Source: Mobiluncus massiliensis (GTDB taxonomy: Bacteria > Actinomycetota > Actinomycetes > Actinomycetales > Actinomycetaceae). Taken from it: 64,000 bases of DNA. The notes under the pieces were generated by a model. The model saw only the letters and a list, made by a program, of their open reading frames with translations, was not told the origin of the DNA and made no database searches. Made by a program: the position numbers and the translations under genes. Of this stretch, positions 28,303 through 37,693 are shown one piece after another. The stretch spans positions 2,046,001 through 2,110,000 of the forward strand of contig NZ_OX458329.1 in the NCBI RefSeq assembly GCF_949769255.1, given 5' to 3'. How positions within the stretch are numbered: the first letter of the stretch is position 1; the number at the start of each line of letters is the position of its first letter.

Positions 28303-30636
28303 ATGGGGAAAAATGACGCAGCCAGTTCCACTTCCGCATTGCCCAAGACCCGTAAGTCGCGAGTACTCGCCCTTTTGGTAGCTTTCGTGGCGGCAAGCGC
28401 GGTAGCGGGCGTGTTCACCGCCGGTTTGGCTCTGCCCGTGGTCGGTGCCGCCGCTATCGTCAGCGCCAAAGGTGCCGAAACCCTCGACGACCTGCCCGCC
28501 GACTTCACCACTTCGCAACCTTCCATGAAATCCATCATCACCGCTGCTGACGGCACCCCCATTGCCGAGTTCTATGCGGAAAACCGCATCGTGGTCCCCC
28601 TGGCGCAAGTCGCCAAAACCCTGCAACAAGGCGTTATCGCGATTGAGGACCGGCGTTTTTTGGAACATCAGGGCGTTGACATCGAGGGCATGAGCCGGGC
28701 CATCCTGTCCAACCTGGCCGGCAACGACCTGCAGGGCGCCTCGACCCTGACTCAGCAATACGTGAAAAACCTGCTCATCGAACAAGGCCGGGTCGCCGGG
28801 AATCCCGACATGATTGAAGCCGCCAGCGAAACGACCTTGGAACGCAAAGCCCGGGAAGCCAAACTGGCGATGAGCTTGGAACAAAAGATGACCAAGTCCG
28901 AAATCCTGGAGGGCTACCTGAACATCGCCCAGTTCGGGCCCTCGGTCTACGGGGTAGAAGCGGCCGCCCAACACTATTTCTCTAAGTCTGCCAGCGACCT
29001 CAGTCTCGCCGAATCCGCCCTGCTAGCGGGAATCCCCCAGTCCCCCAACGGACACGACCCCATCGCGCACCCCGAATCCGCCACCAAACGCCAGGGACTC
29101 GTGCTGGACGCAATGGCCCGTGACGGATACATCACCCCAGAACAGGCCAAAAAAGCCAAGTCAATACCAGTCTCGGAACTGCTGCACGTCTCCACCCAGC
29201 AGCAGGGGTGTGGACTGGCCGGCAACGCCTCATACTTTTGCTCCTGGGTGGTAGGGGAAATCCTGTCCTCCCCAGAGTTTGGCGCCACCTACGCGGAACG
29301 CCAACGCCTGCTGCTGCGCGGCGGACTCAACATCAAGACCACCCTCGACCCGAAAACCCAAGACGCCGCCTACAGCACAGTCACCGGGCGCATCCCGGTG
29401 GGCGACCCTTCTGATGTCAAGATTGCCCTGTCCAGCGTCGAGCCGGGCACCGGCAAAATCAAGGCCATGGTCCAAAACACCAACTACGGAGTCGATCCGG
29501 GCAACAACGCGGTGACCGAAAACTCTTACAATGGCGACTACGCTCACGGCGGCTCGGCTGGTTTCATGACCGGATCGACCTTCAAGGTGTTTACCCTGAC
29601 CCAGTGGTATATCGACGGATACGGCGGTTATGACCAAGCCGGGGGGCGCTACAGCATTCCCGCCAAGGAGTGGAAGATTTCCTGCGCCCCGGAACTGGCC
29701 AACACCTGGAACTTTTCCGAAACCGGCGGTGCCAAGAAAGGCGCGATGACCATTGCCGCGGGTACCGCGAACTCCATCAACGGTGTGTTCGCAAACATGG
29801 CGACCAAACTGGACTTGTGCGACATCGCGAAAACCGCCGCCAAGATGGGCGTGACCGAACCTGACGGTTCGCCCTTCACACCAAACCCCTCTTTCGTTAT
29901 CGGTGCCGGTTCCGCCACCCCGCTACAGATGGCCAGCGCCTACGCAACCTACGCCGCCCACGGAGTCTTTTGCGACCCCATCGGCATCACTTCCGTCACG
30001 GATTCCTCCGGGAAATCTTACGATGTGCCCGACGCGAACTGTCACCAGGTCCTGACCCCCGACGTGGCCGACAAAGTGGCCGTGACCTTGGCGGGAGTTC
30101 TGCACGCGGGCGGGCGGGCCGCTGCTATTCCCCGACCGGCCGCGGGCAAGACCGGCACGACGGACCACAACGAAAACACCTGGTTTGTCGGCTTTGTCCC
30201 CCAACTGGCGGCCGCGGTGTGGGTCGGGCACGCTAACGCGAATATCCCGGTGGGACACCAAACCATCGGGGGACGCTACTACGGTTCCCTCTACGGTTCT
30301 TCCATCGCGGCCCCGACCTGGGGAACTTTCATGACCGCCGCTTTGCAGGGAGTCCCGGTTCAGCCTCTGCCAAAGGTTAATCTGGGCTCTACCGGCATGT
30401 TTGTGGGCGGAGGCTACAAGCCCAAGACTGAGGAAAGTCCCACTCCCACGCCTTCTGATTCGGCCAACCCGGCGGCGCCCGGTAGCGGCGCAGGTGGTCC
30501 GGGGACGACCCCCGGTGAGGGTGGGGCGAACCCCGGAGCGAATCCGGACGCTATCAATCCGGTGCCTCCCGCTCCGCAGCCGCCAGCTCCGGCTCAACCC
30601 CCAGCTCCTGCGCAACCCGCGCCTCCGGCACAATAA
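28303..30636 (+). CDS. ponA: Class A penicillin-binding protein (transglycosylase/transpeptidase)
   Basis: 777-aa bifunctional peptidoglycan synthase, anchored by one N-terminal helix (residues about 20-55). Glycosyltransferase domain: IEDRRFLEHQGVD with catalytic Glu115, then GASTLTQQYVKNLL and SKSEILEGYLN-like TKSEILEGYLN. Transpeptidase domain: GSTFK (Ser425, Lys428), SIN in TANSINGVF and KTGTT (Lys616). The C-terminus is a Pro/Gly-rich tail of about 75 residues with PAPAQP repeats instead of a PASTA domain. It sits between whiB4 and a metallophosphoesterase, as ponA2 does in mycobacteria. Confidence 0.95.
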   Translation: MGKNDAASSTSALPKTRKSRVLALLVAFVAASAVAGVFTAGLALPVVGAAAIVSAKGAETLDDLPADFTTSQPSMKSIITAADGTPIAEFYAENRIVVPLAQVAKTLQQGVIAIEDRRFLEHQGVDIEGMSRAILSNLAGNDLQGASTLTQQYVKNLLIEQGRVAGNPDMIEAASETTLERKAREAKLAMSLEQKMTKSEILEGYLNIAQFGPSVYGVEAAAQHYFSKSASDLSLAESALLAGIPQSPNGHDPIAHPESATKRQGLVLDAMARDGYITPEQAKKAKSIPVSELLHVSTQQQGCGLAGNASYFCSWVVGEILSSPEFGATYAERQRLLLRGGLNIKTTLDPKTQDAAYSTVTGRIPVGDPSDVKIALSSVEPGTGKIKAMVQNTNYGVDPGNNAVTENSYNGDYAHGGSAGFMTGSTFKVFTLTQWYIDGYGGYDQAGGRYSIPAKEWKISCAPELANTWNFSETGGAKKGAMTIAAGTANSINGVFANMATKLDLCDIAKTAAKMGVTEPDGSPFTPNPSFVIGAGSATPLQMASAYATYAAHGVFCDPIGITSVTDSSGKSYDVPDANCHQVLTPDVADKVAVTLAGVLHAGGRAAAIPRPAAGKTGTTDHNENTWFVGFVPQLAAAVWVGHANANIPVGHQTIGGRYYGSLYGSSIAAPTWGTFMTAALQGVPVQPLPKVNLGSTGMFVGGGYKPKTEESPTPTPSDSANPAAPGSGAGGPGTTPGEGGANPGANPDAINPVPPAPQPPAPAQPPAPAQPAPPAQ

Positions 30637-30679
30637 CTAGCGAAATAAACGGCGCACTAGGAAAGTGAAGGCAGACCCT

Positions 30680-31999
30680 ATGGACTCCTACTTGTGGACC
30701 CGCACCTGGACTGCAATGAAAGTCGGGGCGCTGACGGCAGGAGCCGTAGCGTGGAGTGCCGCGCGTGCCTCCCGTGCCTACCAGTTGCGTCACTTGACGG
30801 TTCCCGTGTCCGGACGGGCTCTGCGTTCCATTGCTGCGCCGGGATCCGATGCACAAGTGCCGCGTTTCGGGGTGGCGGGTACGCCACAGTTTCCGGGGTT
30901 GCGGGTGTTGCACCTGTCGGATACGCATTTTTATCGCGGCCGCGAGGATTTAGTCGGCTGGTTGCGCGAGCTGGCGAAACGGGCGGGAACGGACTTTGAC
31001 CTGGTCGTTTTGACCGGGGATATGCTGTCGTCGAGTTACGGGGATGAATTTTTGGCCGCCCCGGCGCTGCAGCCGTTTATCGATTCGGGGGTGCCGGGAG
31101 CCTACGTGTTCGGAGATCATGATTTCTACGCCAGCCGCGCGGGTAATCCGTTGAAATATTTGTGGAGTACCAGCGAGTCCTCCGGGTCGGGCTCTGCGGG
31201 CGCTAAACGGATTGGCGAGCCTGGTCAGAGCAATAGGCTCAGCCAGCTGTTGGCCGATTCCGGTTGGCTGGACCTGAATAACGCGAACGGCAGCTTGGAT
31301 GTGCGCGGGGTGCGCCTGGAGTTCAGCGGGGTTAACGACCCGCACGGGCATCGAGACCAGTATGTTGGTTTTGACAGCGATGGGGTTGGTGAACCGCGCC
31401 AAACCGGGGCCAGTGCTGGTGAAACGAGCGCGGCCGGGGTCACCAGCGGTGGTGAAACGCGAGAAGCCGAGGTAACGGGTACTGGCGGGCCGGGTAAGAC
31501 CGAGGTCACAAGCGGTGGTGGGCGGCACCAGGGCGGGGCGAGCGCTGGTGAAACGGGCGCGGCCGGGGTCACAAGCGGTGGTGTGTCGCACCAGGTTGGT
31601 TTCACAAGTGGTGATGAAGTCGGCTTTTCCAATGAATACTTGCGGGCGACCGGCCGCAGCGTCCGCCTGGGACTGTCCCACGCCCCTTATGCACGCGTGC
31701 TGAATCAATTCCTCTCAGATGGCACTGACCTGGTGTTTTGCGGGCACACGCACGGGGGCCAAGTCTGTTTGCCGGGAGGTCACGCCCTAGTGACGAACTG
31801 CGATTTGGATCCCCAGTTCGCCTCCGGCCTGTTCGAGTGGCAAGCCGACACGTGCCCCGGACGCGAGAGCGAAACCGGGAAACCGGACCGGGCAAGCATG
31901 AGCGTCTGCGTCAGCCCCGGCCTGGGTACCTCGCCATTCACGCCCTGGCGCGTGTTTTGCCCGCCGGCGGCCTACATCGTTGAGCTCGTCGCCGCCTAG
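30680..31999 (+). CDS. Metallophosphoesterase with an internal repeat insertion
   Basis: 439 aa from ATG 30680 (GAAGG site). Calcineurin-like metal motifs in order: HLSDTHFY, VLTGDMLSS, VFGDHDFYASR (Asn of GNHD/E replaced by Asp), LGLSHAP and CGHTHGGQV. The N-terminal TAGAVAWSAARA stretch could be a short membrane anchor. Between the GDH and SHAP motifs lies a roughly 70-residue Gly/Thr/Glu-rich segment with a 43-residue repeat (AGETSAAGVTSGG and AGETGAAGVTSGG). Same position next to ponA as Rv3683. Substrate unknown. Its stop touches the truncated IS. Confidence 0.85.
   Translation: MDSYLWTRTWTAMKVGALTAGAVAWSAARASRAYQLRHLTVPVSGRALRSIAAPGSDAQVPRFGVAGTPQFPGLRVLHLSDTHFYRGREDLVGWLRELAKRAGTDFDLVVLTGDMLSSSYGDEFLAAPALQPFIDSGVPGAYVFGDHDFYASRAGNPLKYLWSTSESSGSGSAGAKRIGEPGQSNRLSQLLADSGWLDLNNANGSLDVRGVRLEFSGVNDPHGHRDQYVGFDSDGVGEPRQTGASAGETSAAGVTSGGETREAEVTGTGGPGKTEVTSGGGRHQGGASAGETGAAGVTSGGVSHQVGFTSGDEVGFSNEYLRATGRSVRLGLSHAPYARVLNQFLSDGTDLVFCGHTHGGQVCLPGGHALVTNCDLDPQFASGLFEWQADTCPGRESETGKPDRASMSVCVSPGLGTSPFTPWRVFCPPAAYIVELVAA
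31394..31615 (+). repeat. In-frame 129-bp-period repeat inside the phosphoesterase gene
   Basis: GCTGGTGAAACG followed by a GCGCGGCCGGGGTCAC-type block occurs at about 31413 and again about 129 bp later, with shorter GGTCACAAGCGGTGGTG units between and after. All units keep the reading frame, giving a low-complexity loop between two metal motifs. Confidence 0.7.
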
Positions 32000-32496
32000 C
32001 CTACAATCTTTCGGCTATAAACATCGGTTACGAACGCTGTATACACGAACCCGGATAGGGTTCGAACATACGTGATATCCCCAACCCACAGTTCGTTGGG
32101 CCTACTGGCCGTGAACTGCCGATTCACCAAATCCGGGCAAGAATCTGGTACTTGAGCGGGTCTGGTTGTTATTGCTGTGCGTCCCCGGCGAACACCAACA
32201 ATCCCAGCGATTTTCATGAGTCGAGCGACCTGGTCACGACCAATATCCCAGCCCGCGCGCCTGGCTGCGTGCCACATCTTACGAATACCATAGACACCAA
32301 AATTGTGTGCGTGAATCTCGCATAGTTCTTCAGCAAGAATCCAATCACGAATGCTTCTGGAGCTTGCTGGTCTGCTCTTCGCTAGCCGGTAGCCGCGAGA
32401 GGTAATAAACCCTCCTTCCAGGCTCGCACCCAGTGTCCGGCAAATCGGCTCGACCCCGAAACGACCCCTATATTCGTCAATATAAGCAATCATCAT
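31996..32496 (-). pseudogene. IS3-family transposase orfB, 3'-truncated
   Basis: 166 codons resembling IS150/IS3-type OrfB: an N-terminal IAYIDEYRGRFGVEPICRTL, the HTH_21-like EIHAHNFGVYGIRKMWHAARR, then NRQFTASRPNELWVGDITYVRT with the first Asp of the DDE triad. The chain ends at DVYSRKIVG, losing the second Asp and the Glu, so it cannot be an active transposase. Start overlaps orfA by 4 nt, as expected for programmed frameshifting in this family. Confidence 0.85.
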
Positions 32497-32811
32497 CGGG
32501 CCGGACGGTCGAGCTCCGCTGCGAAAAAAGCCGAGGCAGTTTTCAAAATCTCATTCGCCCTACGCAGCTCCGCATTCTCGCGTTTGAGACGTTTGATTTC
32601 CTCATGCTCTTCACGCGTGAGCCCCTGCCGTTCGCCCGTAACAACCAAATGCTGCTCATACCAGCGGCGTAGTGACTCGTTTGCGATCCCCAGCTTCACA
32701 GCTATCTCATTAACCGCCCTCCACTGCGAACACGAACAATCAGCAGCCAACCGATCAGAAAGCAACCGCACCGCCCGATCCCTTAAACTCCTGAGAATAC
32801 CTCTTAGACAT
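32493..32811 (-). pseudogene. IS3-family orfA with a frameshift
   Basis: ATG 32811 reads MSKRYSQEFK and then runs into an extra base: CCC at 32780-32782 where the second fragment (37060s) has CC. Past this point the other frame gives the normal OrfA: DRAVRLLSDRLA, then LRRWYEQHLV HTH residues and the leucine-zipper EIKRLKRENAELRRANEILK. The zipper and the ELDRP end are typical of IS3-family OrfA. Inactive as it stands. Confidence 0.75.
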
Positions 32812-32860
32812 ATCCCTAATCCTCTCAAAAACGAGTAGGAACAAAACCCAGTACGCTTCA

Positions 32861-33318
32861 CTTCAACAATCACATAGCGTTGGGGCGTGCCTTTTGGTAC
32901 GCCCCAGCTGCATTAAATATTCGCATTAGACGGGAGCTTTTAACTCCCTCATCTCCTGGGTGTCTAACCTGCATGAATGAAACCAACGGATTGTATGCAG
33001 AACCTGAGGCGAAATCGTAAGCAAATCCATCACGGCATCACGCTTTCTTCCATGCCAAGGTCAGCCTTGAATAGAAGCATCTTCTACACATTCTCATAAG
33101 ATCAAAACTGAGTCTTGGATGGCAACCGCCTATTGGTGTTATGGAATCCCGCGTTCGATTTGCTATCGCACACTGTCAAAATAAAAACCAAAAGACACTC
33201 AGAATTCTCTAAATATTTTGCCAGATTTGGCAGTTATTTATAATTTGACACGTCGGTTTTAGGGAGTATTTTTAACCAAATAACAGTTCGCTAAAGTATT
33301 AGTAAAGGAGGGAACTGA
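32861..33318. other. 458-bp gene-free stretch, AT-rich
   Basis: No coding frame or repeat that I can support. It lies between the IS end and the acyltransferase-like gene and becomes AT-rich towards the latter, where a promoter is expected. Confidence 0.5.
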
Positions 33319-34275
33319 GTGTCTAAACCTTCACGAATCGTGGGGCTTGATGTAGCGCGCTCACTCGCGATCATCGGAATGATAGTTATCCACATGGCCT
33401 CGCTACTTTGGAGTACCAAAGTAATACTCTCTGGCCTACCCGCATCATTATTTGCCATCATCGCCGGCGCGACGATGATGATTATTGGACGAAACTACAC
33501 CAGCACCACTTTCTTGCGGCTGATAGCCCGAGGCGCTTTAATCATCCTCATCGGCCTGGCACTACTGCCCGTGGGTGGACAAATCCAAGTGGTTCTCATC
33601 GTAATGGGCCTGGTAATGATCCTAGTTTCCTGGATGCCCGCATTGGGAACGTGGTGGAGGCTCGGTCTATTTATTGCCGCCACAATCGCCGCAACAATCG
33701 TTTACGCCCCCATCGAACTGCCACAGATTTATCCGCTATTGGCATGGATTGCATACTTCATCGGTGGCATGCTTCTTTTCGATGTGTACCTGCGCGGCCG
33801 ACTACAGCGCAACCCCGATGAGAACAGCAACCCTAACACTCGACTGAGCTGGATCGTAACCGCTATCAGCGTTGTCATCGCTGGTATCGGCATCTACTTC
33901 CGATTTGACCCAGACATTCCCAGCTGGCTCAGCTTTACCGGTCACACCGGTGTTGCCGGAGAGATTATCCTCTCCGTTGCCGTTGCAGCCGTAGTGATCC
34001 ACCTATGTGTGCTCATAGGCGATCTCTCTTCAACCTTGGTTTACCCTTTCGCTGCCATGGGAACAATGTCGCTAACCATTTACATTCTGCACATTCTCAC
34101 CGCTTTCTACTGGCAGCAAAATGTCGCGTTGCATTCCACTTTGTCAGCAATCGGTTTCATCGTATTCTTCCTCGTCGCAGCCAGCCTCCGGAAGAAGTTT
34201 GCAGGACAGGGTCCTGCTGAGAAACTCGTTGCCACCACGATCAAGGCCATTGTTCCTTCTAAGAAAGGGAATTAA
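33319..34275 (+). CDS. Polytopic membrane protein, DUF1624/DUF418 (acyltransferase-like)
   Basis: 318 aa with 8-10 hydrophobic helices. The N-terminus RIVGLDVARSLAIIGMIVIHMASLL has the RxxGLDxARxxAIxGMxxxH pattern of heparan-alpha-glucosaminide-acetyltransferase-like and DUF418 families, in which the His is near the acyl-transfer site. Substrate unknown. GTG 33319 has a very good AAAGGAGG site. Codon use is AT-richer than the host genes. The protease gene begins 2 nt after its stop, so the two form an operon. Confidence 0.7.
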   Translation: MSKPSRIVGLDVARSLAIIGMIVIHMASLLWSTKVILSGLPASLFAIIAGATMMIIGRNYTSTTFLRLIARGALIILIGLALLPVGGQIQVVLIVMGLVMILVSWMPALGTWWRLGLFIAATIAATIVYAPIELPQIYPLLAWIAYFIGGMLLFDVYLRGRLQRNPDENSNPNTRLSWIVTAISVVIAGIGIYFRFDPDIPSWLSFTGHTGVAGEIILSVAVAAVVIHLCVLIGDLSSTLVYPFAAMGTMSLTIYILHILTAFYWQQNVALHSTLSAIGFIVFFLVAASLRKKFAGQGPAEKLVATTIKAIVPSKKGN

Positions 34276-34277
34276 CC

Positions 34278-35318
34278 GTGAAAAAAACATCTTTTTCGAT
34301 CGCGACCATTGCCAGCGCCGTCCTTCTAATGACTGCCACTCCGGCTCTCGCACTCGAATATGGAGATCCGGCGCCCGATAATGCGGAAAGCAGTTCCGTT
34401 GCCGCGCTCAAAATGGGCAAAATCGGCAGCTTTGGTGACTGCACAGGCACACTCATTGCCGACCAGTGGGTACTCACAGCGCGCCACTGTCTAGAGTCAG
34501 TCAACAATGAAGGCACCCAGGCACGCATCGCTGGAAAGGTCTACAACGCTGATTCCTGGGCTCTTTCGCCCACATCTGACGCGGGGTTACTTCACCTGAC
34601 TGAGAAAGTGACTAACGCAACCCCCGCAAAAATCTCCCACGATATTCCAACCCCAGGTCAGACGGGAACTCTTTACGGTTGGAGTAGCAGCTCGTCAATG
34701 GCACGATCTGGACAGCTACCAATGGCCAAAATGGTTGTCAAAGAGCTACTAGGTGGCGCACCTTCCGGTTCTGACACGCCGAGTGCTCCCGAAACTCCTT
34801 CCGATTCCAAGGCACCTACCGGCGCTGATGCGTCTACAGAGACTGCCCCGCCACAGGCTCTACCGTCAAAACCTGGAATGTCAGAATCCAGCCAAACCGA
34901 GTCTAATCCTGAGGGGATGTCGGAAGTCCCAGCCGACAACTCCATACAGCCTAGGATCGAAACCTCTATCTTGGATGTGCAGTCAGTTTCTGGAGCTGGC
35001 ATGCAGGGCGGTGACTCTGGTGGCCCGTTCTTTGTCGACGGAAAGCTTGCGGGACTTGCTACCGCTGGAACTGCCAATGGGGATCCGGACCTTCCCTCCC
35101 CTAGTGCTGCAATCACCACAGTTGCAGGCACCGCCGAATGGATCGGCAACATTGTCTCTGGCCGCGACACCCAAAGCGTTCTAACTGCAGAAAACACTCC
35201 TGCACCGCCAAAGAACATTCAAACCAGTGGCGATAATATTTGGGGTTACCTTGCGATCGCACTCGTAGGCCTTGCGGTGGGAGCAATCGGCTCACGTATC
35301 CGCAATGCGCGCCAGTAA
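34278..35318 (+). CDS. Exported trypsin-like serine protease with C-terminal anchor
   Basis: 346 aa. Signal peptide MKKTSFSIATIASAVLLM cleaved after ALA; catalytic His in TARHCLES, likely Asp in SDAGLLHL, and Ser in GGDSGGPFF, so the triad is complete. Between Asp and Ser is a Pro/Ser/Thr-rich insertion of about 75 residues. The C-terminus is a hydrophobic helix (WGYLAIALVGLAVGAIG) with a basic tail, so the enzyme is probably membrane-anchored on the outside. Translationally coupled to the membrane acyltransferase-like gene (2-nt gap); the pair may modify or process a surface component, which is inference. Confidence 0.82.
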   Translation: MKKTSFSIATIASAVLLMTATPALALEYGDPAPDNAESSSVAALKMGKIGSFGDCTGTLIADQWVLTARHCLESVNNEGTQARIAGKVYNADSWALSPTSDAGLLHLTEKVTNATPAKISHDIPTPGQTGTLYGWSSSSSMARSGQLPMAKMVVKELLGGAPSGSDTPSAPETPSDSKAPTGADASTETAPPQALPSKPGMSESSQTESNPEGMSEVPADNSIQPRIETSILDVQSVSGAGMQGGDSGGPFFVDGKLAGLATAGTANGDPDLPSPSAAITTVAGTAEWIGNIVSGRDTQSVLTAENTPAPPKNIQTSGDNIWGYLAIALVGLAVGAIGSRIRNARQ

Positions 35319-35357
35319 GGATTCCTACTGGACTGTCTAGCGAATAGCATTTCACCC

Positions 35358-35397
35358 TTTGAAGCCGTCTCCCAGAAAACTGGGTGGCGGCTTCAAA
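35358..35397 (+). terminator. Hairpin terminator after the protease gene
   Basis: TTTGAAGCCG pairs with CGGCTTCAAA around an inner CCCAG/CTGGG stem. It follows the protease stop by about 40 bp. Confidence 0.6.
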
Positions 35398-35568
35398 CAT
35401 TAGCTCTTTTACAGTCATGCGACCCGTATCTGACCCCCTTGCCTACTGAAGTTCACAACCGATCAGCATTGCTGAACCAACAGGAAGATTATAGAAAGCC
35501 AGTAACCGAAACCTGGCTCAATCCGTGCTCGGGTCACGGAACACGGGCGTTAAAAGTGTACGGCTCCG

Positions 35569-36804
35569 TTAGGCCGTGTACTGGAGGGCTATGCGATCTT
35601 CCGGATGACGATCATTCAGATAGAGGACGGCCAGGAAGAACCACTCCGCTGGTTTCATCAAAAACCACACAGCATCAGCCGCCCACTGCGATCTGATCAG
35701 CTTGGCAACCGGGAAGCCATACGTGTCATATAAGCGCCGAATAACCCGATGGGTTCTGGGCACACGCTCTTCCAGTACCTGCTCAAACGCATTGGCCACA
35801 AGAAGCTGGCGATTCACAACCACCGGCCGGCCATGACGCAGGCCCATGCGGATTGGTTTTACCACCGCTCGGTGTCCGCCGGCGGCCACAGTGCAAAGGT
35901 AGTGTTCGTCAAAATACACGTTTTGCGGGGCAACCTGCTGTGACAGGTTCCAGTCACTGGTCTCCGTAAATGCCCTCACCACCATGCTCGGCGATTGCCC
36001 AAACAAAGCTAGAATCCCGACCAGCACGGCAAGTAGCGGGAGCGCCACCACGAACACTAGAAGCGGCCAGCGCTTCGCGTCAGCCACCATTGCGTCGAGT
36101 TTGCTCAATACCGAGGAGCTGTCGATGCGGCCTCGTCTATCTCCATCAGCTTCGTAGGCACGCACTTGGATTGCAACTATTTTCACCACAATCGCAAGCA
36201 CAGCCAACAAAGGAAGAATCAGCAGTGCGTCTAGGGGGGTTTCAAAAGTTGTGATCTGGATAGTCCACACCAGGCCGAACACAACGCCCAAGTAGAGCCC
36301 CGCAATCGCAATCACAACTACGAGGGGCGGCAACTGTCTGGCTTCGTTAAACCTCAAAATGAGGAATCCGAGTACGAACAGTAGCGCGATGAACAGCACG
36401 TGTGGCCATGCCCGCGTGTAAATCGGCGCGTGGGTTTGGTAGTTTACCAGCTGGACGTGCCAGTCCGCAGTAGGCACAACCTCTTTGAAGAACCCTAGGT
36501 ATCCGAACTCATAAACCGCTATGACACACAGGGTCCAAACGTCCAGGCCCGCATCGAGAACCGGCAGGTCCTTACCACTCCCCGCTTTGGCCGCACGGAT
36601 TATTTGGCTGACAGTCAGCGCTACTGGGTAACCGGCCGCGAGCGCGACAAGGGCTCCTCCAACCAGAATCTGCCCGAGAATCTGACTTGCGCCTGAAGGA
36701 GGTTGGGATACGAGGTAGGCAATCGCTCCGGTGATTCCGATCAACAGAGCCAAAACGATTCGCGAAAAAGAGGGGTGCTTGCTGGCGTAGCGGTACAGCT
36801 TCAC
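35569..36804 (-). CDS. Polytopic membrane protein of unknown function (DUF6688-like)
   Basis: 411 aa from GTG 36804, which has an ideal CAGGAGG site; an in-frame ATG at 36828 would add eight residues but lacks one. About eight hydrophobic helices fill residues 15-285. The soluble C-terminal third has a distinctive pattern, HYLCTVAAGGH, VKPIRMGLRHG, VVNRQLLVANAFEQVLEE and HRVIRRLYDTYG, which I associate with a family of uncharacterised bacterial membrane proteins (DUF6688-like; from memory, not verified). It belongs to the AT-richer cargo between two IS fragments. Confidence 0.7.
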   Translation of the reverse strand: MKLYRYASKHPSFSRIVLALLIGITGAIAYLVSQPPSGASQILGQILVGGALVALAAGYPVALTVSQIIRAAKAGSGKDLPVLDAGLDVWTLCVIAVYEFGYLGFFKEVVPTADWHVQLVNYQTHAPIYTRAWPHVLFIALLFVLGFLILRFNEARQLPPLVVVIAIAGLYLGVVFGLVWTIQITTFETPLDALLILPLLAVLAIVVKIVAIQVRAYEADGDRRGRIDSSSVLSKLDAMVADAKRWPLLVFVVALPLLAVLVGILALFGQSPSMVVRAFTETSDWNLSQQVAPQNVYFDEHYLCTVAAGGHRAVVKPIRMGLRHGRPVVVNRQLLVANAFEQVLEERVPRTHRVIRRLYDTYGFPVAKLIRSQWAADAVWFLMKPAEWFFLAVLYLNDRHPEDRIALQYTA

Positions 36805-37029
36805 TTGTCCTCCTGTCCTGCAAGACATGATACACGCGTTTTCTAGACCATTGAACTAGCGCAGGACTTTACCGGCCATATAGTGCTTAGCTCCGTTGAT
36901 GTCGCACACGTAACGGGCGCGACTCCAAATAGCTCGAAGTCGCGCCTAGTATATGCGCGTGGTTAGCGAATATTGTCGATTACTACTATAAGTCGCCCTA
37001 GAACGAGTGGAGCCCCGCGGGTTAGCCCT

Positions 37030-37146
37030 CTAGCCAAGCAATCTACGAGCATACGCACCGCCCGATCCTTAAACTCCTGAGAATACCTCTTAGACATATC
37101 CCTAATCCTCTCAAAAACGAGTAGGAACAAAACCCAGTACGCTTCA
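37030..37146 (-). mobile_element. Short fragment of a related IS3-family element
   Basis: The end TGAAGCGTACTGGGTTTTG (from 37146) and the orfA start MSKRYSQEFKDRAVRML match the IS at 32860, in the same orientation and without the extra base. Homology fades near 37030, so only the first 115 bp or so remain. Confidence 0.75.
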
Positions 37147-37374
37147 TGAACCGACCAACTATCAACCCGACTTTCCCCGCCAACACAAACAAAACACGGG
37201 AAAACAGACACACAATTTGACCGACCCCAAAGTTCAGCCAAACCAACTTTCAACCTGACTTTAAAGCTCTACCACAACGAAAAACCCGGATAAAAAACAC
37301 ACAATTTGTCCTTTAACCCTCCCGTGTTGGGGGTTTAAGCCGGTTTTTTGGCTATATTGTGGGCGTTTGCCCTG

Positions 37375-37523
37375 GTCGGGGTATTCGCTTCACTCACACC
37401 CTGTCGGGGTATTCGCAATCGCTAAGCGATTGCATGCCACTTAGTCGAAAACTCAGCCGTCGAGGTTCGCTCCGCTCCTCCGTCGGGGTATTCGCAATCG
37501 CTGCGCGATTGCATGCCCCTTAG
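37375..37523. repeat. 42-bp direct repeats with an internal hairpin
   Basis: GTCGGGGTATTCGCAATCGC starts a 42-bp unit at 37403-37444 and again at 37482-37523; a partial unit lies at 37375-37388. Each full unit contains the palindrome GCAATCGCtnnGCGATTGC. The interval 37147-37693 holds no gene that I can support. Confidence 0.7.
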
Positions 37524-37542
37524 CCGAAGCGGCAAATACCTT

Positions 37543-37668
37543 CCGGTTTTGTTTTGCCGCGGACTGCGTCCGCGGCTACGTTGCGCGGCCCCAGCTCGCT
37601 TACGCAAGCATGCTTGCGACGCGGCTGTGTCGCGCAACTAGCCCGCTTCGCGGGCAAAACAAAACCGG
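37543..37668. repeat. 126-bp element bounded by 16-bp inverted repeats
   Basis: CCGGTTTTGTTTTGCC (37543-37558) and its exact complement (37653-37668) flank a series of smaller hairpins such as CCGCGGACTGCGTCCGCGG and CCCGCTTCGCGGG. The right arm overlaps the tRNA terminator. Confidence 0.65.
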
Positions 37669-37690
37669 TCAAGGTGCTTACCTTGACCGG
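37665..37690 (-). terminator. Rho-independent terminator of tRNA-Pro
   Basis: CCGGTCAAGGT pairs with ACCTTGACCGG across a 4-nt loop, followed on the minus strand by TTTTGTTTT. It lies directly 3' of the tRNA. Confidence 0.8.
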
Positions 37691-37693
37691 AGT

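Larger units (their letters stand above)
31996..32860 (-). mobile_element. Truncated IS3-family insertion sequence
   Basis: Contains orfA (with a frameshift) and about the first half of orfB on the minus strand. The outer end is at 32860, where TGAAGCGTACTGGGTTTTG begins; the same end sequence recurs at 37146 in a second fragment. The other end is missing: orfB stops at 31996, exactly against the phosphoesterase stop, so part of the element was deleted. Confidence 0.8.
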
